From Butyrivibrio sp. UBA3740 (GTDB taxonomy: Bacteria > Bacillota > Clostridia > Lachnospirales > Lachnospiraceae): a stretch of DNA of 10,575 nt. The notes under the pieces were generated by a model. It saw only the letters and a list, made by a program, of their open reading frames with translations, ran no database searches and was not told where the DNA came from. The position numbers and the translations under genes are program-made. Position 1 is the stretch's first letter. The number at the start of each line of letters is the position of its first letter. The DNA lies in contig DFGW01000097.1 of assembly GCA_002372465.1 (NCBI GenBank), positions 1 to 10,575 on the forward strand, written 5' to 3'. This document shows positions 6,526 to 10,575 of the stretch, piece after piece.

Positions 6526-7421
6526 GTGCTATCTCCTTTCATCGACCTTCGGCAAAAAAACTTATTTACCTGTGATGTGATCTCGTCCCGACTCATCTTT
6601 GTATAATTGTCTTGCAGGATCTTTTCTTTTTCCAGACCTGTCAGATCTTTTATATCAGAATCCAAAAGTATCAGTTCAGCCTCATGCTTTTGAAGATATG
6701 AAATTACCTGCTCTTTGGATTTAACCGCCACAACATTATAGCTGTCGCCAAGCCACTCCCTGGCCTTTTTCAAAAACTCCACATCATCTGCCACCACAAG
6801 GATGCTATGTACAACCTCGGGCGCTTCCTCTTCTTCCGTAACTTCTTCCACCATATCCGGCGGCAAATACGCAAGAAGCATGCTCTCCAGTCTTCCGGTA
6901 TCAATTGGCTTTGTCAGGTAGTCATCAAAGCCGGCTTCTATGTACATTTCCCGCATTCCGGAAACAGCGTTGGCAGTAAGGCATATGACAGGCGTCCTCT
7001 GGTTAGGAGTGTCCGTGCACTTCTTCATCTCTTTTATGGTCTCGATTCCGTCCTTGTCAGGCATCATGTGATCCAGGAAAATCAGATCGTAAGGATTTCG
7101 CTTGAAAAGAGCTATGCAGGCATCTCCGCTATCCGCAGTCTCTATCTCCATCTCTGTTTTGCTCAAAAGACTTACAAATACTTTGAGGTTTACCTCCGTA
7201 TCGTCCACCACCAGTATTCTAGCTTTAGGCGCTATAAACTTTACTTGGTAATGCTCCCTTTCGCTGACAAAGCGTTTAATGGCAGTTTCAAACTCGCCCA
7301 CAGGCTCCCATTTCACCACTTTTTGTTCCAGGTCAAAAGAAAACTCTGAGCCCTTTCCATACTCACTCTCCACCTTAAGCTTACTGCCCATCATATTCAG
7401 AAAGCTCTGGGCAATAGCCAT
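6522..7421 (-). CDS. C-terminal part of the hybrid kinase: end of HATPase, receiver, degenerate second receiver
   Basis: This 299-residue stretch could be made by reinitiation at ATG 7419-7421, though no good ribosome binding site precedes it. Residues 1-35 finish the HATPase domain (MAIAQSFLNMMGSKLKVES, YGKGSEFSFDL). Residues 68-187 are a complete receiver with acidic pair Asp73/Asp74, phospho-acceptor Asp117 (LIFLDHMMPD), Thr149 (LTAN) and Lys171 (LTKP). After an acidic linker (VEEVTEEEEAPE), residues 206-299 begin as a second receiver (ILVVADD, LILLDSD with Asp254), then pass straight to a segment like the last helix of a receiver (MSRDEITSQVNKFF). The Thr and Lys strands are missing. The last codons carry the ribosome binding site of the solute-binding protein gene, and the stop overlaps its ATG. 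Confidence 0.65.
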   Translation of the reverse strand: MAIAQSFLNMMGSKLKVESEYGKGSEFSFDLEQKVVKWEPVGEFETAIKRFVSEREHYQVKFIAPKARILVVDDTEVNLKVFVSLLSKTEMEIETADSGDACIALFKRNPYDLIFLDHMMPDKDGIETIKEMKKCTDTPNQRTPVICLTANAVSGMREMYIEAGFDDYLTKPIDTGRLESMLLAYLPPDMVEEVTEEEEAPEVVHSILVVADDVEFLKKAREWLGDSYNVVAVKSKEQVISYLQKHEAELILLDSDIKDLTGLEKEKILQDNYTKMSRDEITSQVNKFFCRRSMKGDST

Positions 7422-7460
7422 TCCAAGGCCTGTACCCTCTATGTTTCGATTTTTCTTTTC

Positions 7461-7463
7461 CTA
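7461..7463 (-). other. In-frame TAG codon inside the HATPase domain
   Basis: The codons read TTT GAG AGA ATC TAG GAA AAG AAA AAT, that is FERI-stop-EKKN. Relatives usually have Glu, Asp or a similar residue at this point in FERI-x-EKKNRNIEGTGLGM. One base change from GAG or CAG would give TAG. Every other complete gene in the window ends in TAA or TGA, so TAG is not otherwise used here. Confidence 0.85.
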
Positions 7464-9029
7464 GATTCTCTCAAATGCAACAAACAGCTTAGTAAGATCT
7501 TCTTTCTTAATTCCTATTCCGGTGTCTTTGACACTTACATGGAGGATGACATGATCCGGGTTGTCTTCACACCTGCTGCCGGATACGGAAAAGACTACGC
7601 GGCCTTCTTTGGTGTATTTGACTGCATTTGAAAGAATATTGGTGATAACCTGCTTGATCCTTATCTCATCGCCATGCAGAAGCCTTGGAATATCTCTGTC
7701 CACATCAAGCTCGAAGGAAAGACCCTTTTCGTCCGCCTTTCGCTGGACCATGTTCACCAGATCATTTAAAAGAGATACCAGGTTGTAATCCACATCGATG
7801 ATCTCCACCTTGCCGGCTTCGATCTTGGAAAAATCAAGAATATCATTGATGATCCCTAAAAGGGTTTTTCCTGCAGCCCTGATGCTCTCGGAGTACATCA
7901 AAATCTCCTCGTCCCGGCTTTCTCTAAGGATCATTTCATTCATACCCACTATGGCATTCATGGGCGTCCTGATATCATGGGACATGGTAGAAAGGAAATA
8001 GGACTTAGCCACATTCGCCTGGTTTGCCGCCTCTGCTGCAGCCGATAGCTTGCGATTGAAATTAAGGAGGATTATCAGGTTAAAGTAAAGAAGAACTACA
8101 AGTCCTAAGCTTACGATCCCCAAAAGCAGCCAGTCGACTGACCTGCTGGCCGTCAGCTCTTTTGCCGGAATATATGCTACAAGAAACCAGGACGCCAGGC
8201 TACTCAGAGGAGTATAGGCAATTACGCAGTCCTCATTCTTGGAGTTGCGGATATGCATTGAGCCGATGCCTGTCCGGATAGAATCCACCACCCGGTTATA
8301 CTCCTGAAGCGGCATTGGGTTGTAGGATCTGAAGTACTCAAAGAAATTGCTGTTTTTGAGGGACTTACCGTGGATCATGTAATTGCCATCCCAGTCAATA
8401 AGGGATATCTCCACCTTTTCGTACTCGCCCTTCAAAAAGATAAGCTTCTGCTCAAGTCGACTTACCGGTACAACGCGAATGACAAGTGCCTCTCGCATTT
8501 CACCGGTTTCATCATCCAAAACCTTTACATTATTCAAAAAGGCTATGGACTGAACTCCGCTTAGGGGATTGGTATAGGCCCTGGTCAGGTTGACTACGCC
8601 GTCTCCACTGCTTACCTCAAGGTTATTAAAAATGTTGATATGGGAATAATTAACGGAATACTTCGACGGATCTGTAGTACTGGGGGTTGTGGAAACTCCC
8701 GACATTGAACCGTCATCGATGTATATAAGATGCCCTGAGATCTCAGGAGATATCTTTGCTTTTCTGATGTATGATATGGCCTCATCACGGGACATAGGAG
8801 TACCGGCCTGCGCATACCAGTTGATGTAATTTGACCAGATATCACACAGGTGCTGCTCATCCTCCAGATAATTGGCGATGATCTGCTCTGTGGTGGTGGT
8901 CATTTTCTCAAAAGACGTAATCGAAGCCCGGTTTGATTCTGTAGCCCTATCGTTGGCATATTTCACGATAATGAAAAGAATCAAACCTATTATCAGGAAA
9001 TTGATGATGATAATATCTCGTTTCTTCAA
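7461..9029 (-). CDS. N-terminal part of the hybrid kinase: sensor, HisKA and most of HATPase
   Basis: This encodes 522 residues from the TTG at 9027-9029. That start has AGAGGG at 9036-9041 with spacing 6 and puts a membrane helix directly at the N-terminus (MKKRDIIIINFLIIGLILFI). A TTG ten codons further upstream has no such site. Membrane helices lie at about 5-24 and 299-323 and enclose a 275-residue extracytoplasmic sensor region of Cache-like appearance (EISLIDWDGNYMIHG; ending VIAYTPLSSLASWFLVAYIP). The HisKA motif STMSHDIRTPMNAI gives His351. The HATPase domain shows the N box (NILSNAVKYT, Asn468), the G1 box DTGIG (502-506) and the F-box region LFVAFERI, then stops at TAG. As an isolated product it lacks the G2 box and should not bind ATP properly. 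Confidence 0.75.
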   Translation of the reverse strand: MKKRDIIIINFLIIGLILFIIVKYANDRATESNRASITSFEKMTTTTEQIIANYLEDEQHLCDIWSNYINWYAQAGTPMSRDEAISYIRKAKISPEISGHLIYIDDGSMSGVSTTPSTTDPSKYSVNYSHINIFNNLEVSSGDGVVNLTRAYTNPLSGVQSIAFLNNVKVLDDETGEMREALVIRVVPVSRLEQKLIFLKGEYEKVEISLIDWDGNYMIHGKSLKNSNFFEYFRSYNPMPLQEYNRVVDSIRTGIGSMHIRNSKNEDCVIAYTPLSSLASWFLVAYIPAKELTASRSVDWLLLGIVSLGLVVLLYFNLIILLNFNRKLSAAAEAANQANVAKSYFLSTMSHDIRTPMNAIVGMNEMILRESRDEEILMYSESIRAAGKTLLGIINDILDFSKIEAGKVEIIDVDYNLVSLLNDLVNMVQRKADEKGLSFELDVDRDIPRLLHGDEIRIKQVITNILSNAVKYTKEGRVVFSVSGSRCEDNPDHVILHVSVKDTGIGIKKEDLTKLFVAFERI

Positions 9030-9079
9030 TCTGCACCCTCTGTAACAACATTTCAGCAATCACATAGTGATACAGATTA

Positions 9080-9088
9080 ATTTTACCA
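9080..9088 (-). promoter_or_regulatory. Possible extended -10 promoter for the kinase operon
   Basis: On the minus strand TGGTAAAAT lies about 50 bp upstream of the kinase start at 9029, in the 111-bp gap after the HD-domain gene. The hexamer TAAAAT with TGn is a fair -10 box, but there is no convincing -35 box. The gap also has a T-run after the HD gene stop but only a weak stem, so no terminator is called. Confidence 0.35.
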
Positions 9089-9140
9089 TTTAACGTACAT
9101 TTATAGTGTTAAAAAAGTATAAAAGCACAAACAGTTCTTT

Positions 9141-9767
9141 TTACTTGACCGGTGGCCTCCATGGTTTTGGAGTTAAAAGCGTGGTTCTTCCGATATCCGG
9201 GAGAACGTCGTAGACAGAGCAGCCCATGCGCCCTTCAAAGTCTTCTTTTATCTTGAAGGCAATTTCCCATCCTTTAATGTAGCCTTCCATAATTCCATAT
9301 CTTCTGGTAACATCAACAAATCTTTTCTCCAGAATCACAAAGCCATAATCAGTAGCAAGGGAATCACATAGCTGTATCAGCTTGTCATAGTCATCCGGCT
9401 CTCCACAATTCATTATGTAATCCTTTATAGCCCTCTCATGCTCTGTTTCAGGCTCGTAGCCAAACTCATCCTGCATGAGCAGATAGGAATGTGTCATACA
9501 AATCCTGGCAACCTCTTCCCATCCCTTTTCCATACAATATTTGTAGCCTTCATAGACATGTGTAGGAATGTCAACAAAGCCTACCCTTCGCCCGATGTCG
9601 TGCAAAAGGGCAAGAATATATGCCTTCGTCGCATCCATTCCGGGTATTTTCTCTGCAATATTCCTGGCAGCAACTCCGGCATTCATTGAATGCTTAACCC
9701 ATGGACCGGGATTAAGCCGGCCTGCTATCTCCAGTTCTTTTAATGCCTCATCTATACTTGGTAACAT
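9141..9767 (-). CDS. HD-domain phosphohydrolase
   Basis: This encodes 208 residues with the HD superfamily metal-binding pattern: His26 (VKHSMNAG), His56-Asp57 (LALLHDIGR), His93 (CMTHSYL) and Asp135 (LCDSLA). Members hydrolyse phosphate esters of nucleotides or other small phosphorylated substrates through a bound metal pair; the substrate here cannot be told. Residues 105-135, and the C-terminal half up to VLPDIGRTTLL, resemble the helical cap seen in many uncharacterised clostridial HD proteins. There is no membrane segment or signal, so it is cytoplasmic. The ATG at 9765-9767 is preceded by AAAGG nine bases upstream. It begins 15 bp after the stop of the nucleotidyltransferase gene and is very probably in the same transcript. 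Confidence 0.82.
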   Translation of the reverse strand: MLPSIDEALKELEIAGRLNPGPWVKHSMNAGVAARNIAEKIPGMDATKAYILALLHDIGRRVGFVDIPTHVYEGYKYCMEKGWEEVARICMTHSYLLMQDEFGYEPETEHERAIKDYIMNCGEPDDYDKLIQLCDSLATDYGFVILEKRFVDVTRRYGIMEGYIKGWEIAFKIKEDFEGRMGCSVYDVLPDIGRTTLLTPKPWRPPVK

Positions 9768-9782
9768 GTATCTTGCCTTTCC

Positions 9783-10484
9783 TTATATACCAGCTGTATC
9801 CATAGTATACAAGCTGCCTTTGTCTCTTATCGAAAATTTCTTCATATACTTTCCGGATTTACCGACGCTGACAGAATAATCGGTCAGTTCTCCTATTTTC
9901 CAGGAAAGCATCTTTTCAAGTTGCTTTCTGACCACGAAGTTCAGCATATCCTGAGCATATGTTACCTCATTTCTCCAAAGCCCCTTCGCAATATTGTTAA
10001 GGCACCACCAGAATTCGTTGCAGACGGCCGCATACTGTTCCTTCGACGGCCGATGGACTAAATACGTATCTTCCGACGCCTCAGGAATCTCAGGAAGAAT
10101 TCCGTCTTTATCCAGCAGGATCTTGCATAAGCTGTCTTCCTTAACGTTTTCCTTTGCATGTGGAATCGATTTCACGGTAAGATCCAGTCTGTTTCCGTCC
10201 GTAAATATCATCAGCCAGCCATAGGAGTTTTCTTTATCACTCGGATAATCCGGATGTTCGTCAGGATACTGCATAAACAGAACATCCCCGAACCGCCGGA
10301 TCCAGTCTTTGTCCCTGATAAAGGATCCGGTTTCTTCCACAACATAAACAATGTCATAATCCTGAAAAATATCCTTTGGTGCATTGGGATTGGTTCGTGA
10401 TCCATTCATATAAACAGCCCGGATTCTGGCATCTTCCTTCGCTGTACGCAGAATCAGTTCCATCATCTCTTTCTCTGTACGCAT
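9783..10484 (-). CDS. AadE-like aminoglycoside 6-nucleotidyltransferase, C-terminally shortened
   Basis: The first 216 residues match the ANT(6)/AadE family, which transfers AMP from ATP to the 6-hydroxyl of streptomycin. The N-terminus MRTEKEMMELILRTA, the nucleotidyltransferase motif MNGSRTNPNAPKDIFQDYD (Gly28-Ser29, Asp42 and Asp44), the third acidic residue in GNRLDL (Asp101), and NEFWWCLNNIAKGLWR and MLSWKIG (192-198) are all present. After VGKSGKYMKKF the family pattern stops and an unrelated 17-residue tail follows. At 233 residues it is about 50-60 short of the usual 285-300, missing the last helices of the C-terminal domain. Neither alternative frame of the tail clearly restores the family sequence. 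Whether it still modifies a drug is unknown; chromosomal homologues are common in Clostridia. GGGGGA precedes the ATG at 10482-10484. Confidence 0.8.
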   Translation of the reverse strand: MRTEKEMMELILRTAKEDARIRAVYMNGSRTNPNAPKDIFQDYDIVYVVEETGSFIRDKDWIRRFGDVLFMQYPDEHPDYPSDKENSYGWLMIFTDGNRLDLTVKSIPHAKENVKEDSLCKILLDKDGILPEIPEASEDTYLVHRPSKEQYAAVCNEFWWCLNNIAKGLWRNEVTYAQDMLNFVVRKQLEKMLSWKIGELTDYSVSVGKSGKYMKKFSIRDKGSLYTMDTAGI

Positions 10485-10518
10485 TTATTATTTCCCCCGC
10501 CTTATTGATTAAGAAGTC

Positions 10519-10575
10519 TTAGGCACTTCTGTCATCATTAATAACATGGATCAGTGATCCGCCCTCAATTACTCC
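10519..10575 (-). CDS. Possible C-terminal end of an upstream gene, product unknown
   Basis: On the minus strand only one of the three frames is open from the window edge. It encodes 18 residues, GVIEGGSLIHVINDDRSA, before TAA at 10519-10521. The stop lies 34 bp ahead of the AadE-like gene on the same strand, as expected for a preceding operon member. The piece is too short to assign a family, and with 57 bases a chance open frame cannot be excluded. Confidence 0.4.
   Translation of the reverse strand, partial: GVIEGGSLIHVINDDRSA

Larger units (their letters stand above)
6522..9029 (-). pseudogene. Hybrid histidine kinase gene interrupted by one in-frame TAG
   Basis: Read through, this is one frame of about 835 residues: membrane helix, extracytoplasmic sensor domain, second membrane helix, HisKA, HATPase, a complete receiver and a degenerate second receiver. 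The TAG at 7461-7463 falls inside the HATPase domain, after LFVAFERI. The codons that follow (EKKNRNIEGTGLGMAIAQSF) continue the family pattern in the same frame, with nothing lost. The upstream product alone lacks the GTGLG box needed for ATP binding, and the downstream product alone lacks the sensor and the phosphorylated histidine. The lesion is thus a point nonsense change, a base error or a readthrough codon. Apart from a degenerate second receiver, the frame stays open and well conserved on both sides, so any loss of function is recent. Confidence 0.8.

Noticed and set aside
6807..7349. 180-residue plus-strand open frame opposite the receiver domain
   Set aside because: The minus strand here encodes a clear receiver with all key residues; the plus-strand product is low in recognisable structure.
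9027..9059. TTG at 9057-9059 as start of the kinase
   Set aside because: It adds a Cys-rich ten-residue extension without a ribosome binding site; the TTG at 9027-9029 has AGAGGG at proper spacing and gives a normal membrane N-terminus.
9783..10484. Acquired resistance gene on a mobile element
   Set aside because: No transposase, integrase, repeats or plasmid gene is seen around it, and AadE homologues are common in Clostridia chromosomes.
10548..10560. Palindrome GGATCAGTGATCC near the right end
   Set aside because: It lies inside the likely 3' coding end of the upstream gene and has no T-run after it, so neither operator nor terminator is supported.
1..10575. CRISPR array, tRNA, rRNA, riboswitch or insertion sequence
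   Set aside because: No spaced direct repeats, no cloverleaf or rRNA-like stretch, no transposase frame and no long intergenic leader were found by eye; the largest gaps are about 110-145 bp.

Overview
The window looks like chromosomal DNA from a Gram-positive anaerobe of the Lachnospiraceae type (Butyrivibrio, Pseudobutyrivibrio or Roseburia-like). This is inferred from strong AGGAGG-type ribosome binding sites, moderate GC content, and Clostridia-style protein families: a PgcA-type phosphoglucomutase, a PflX-like radical SAM protein, and hybrid kinases with a separate HPt protein. No transposase, integrase, phage gene, tRNA, rRNA or CRISPR array was seen.

Left end (1-526): the 3' end of a large plus-strand gene, possibly an acyl-CoA dehydratase activase-related protein, is followed by a 68-residue single-pass membrane protein and a long hairpin that can terminate transcription from both sides.

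Left minus-strand operon (539-4462): in transcription order this holds a radical SAM protein (COG1313/PflX-like), an AlkD-like DNA glycosylase, the phosphoglucomutase PgcA, a small histidine-rich metal-binding protein and a CooT-family nickel-binding protein. Gaps are 8-56 bp. The first gene starts seven bases after an extended -10 box, so its mRNA may be leaderless. The last two genes form a likely nickel-handling pair.

Signalling block (4463-9088): a plus-strand HPt phosphotransfer protein faces a minus-strand set consisting of a membrane hybrid histidine kinase and an extracellular solute-binding lipoprotein. The kinase reading frame is broken by one in-frame TAG inside the ATP-binding domain. 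The sequence on both sides continues the domain without loss or frame change, so this is either a very recent nonsense mutation, an assembly error or a readthrough site. The second receiver domain is also eroded. The lipoprotein start overlaps the kinase stop (ATGA), there is no permease nearby, and an HPt lies alongside, so the group reads as a ligand-sensing phosphorelay rather than a transporter.

Right end (9141-10575): an HD-domain hydrolase follows, 15 bp downstream of an AadE-like aminoglycoside 6-nucleotidyltransferase that keeps its catalytic half but lacks about 50-60 C-terminal residues. The last 57 bases carry the 3' end of another minus-strand reading frame.
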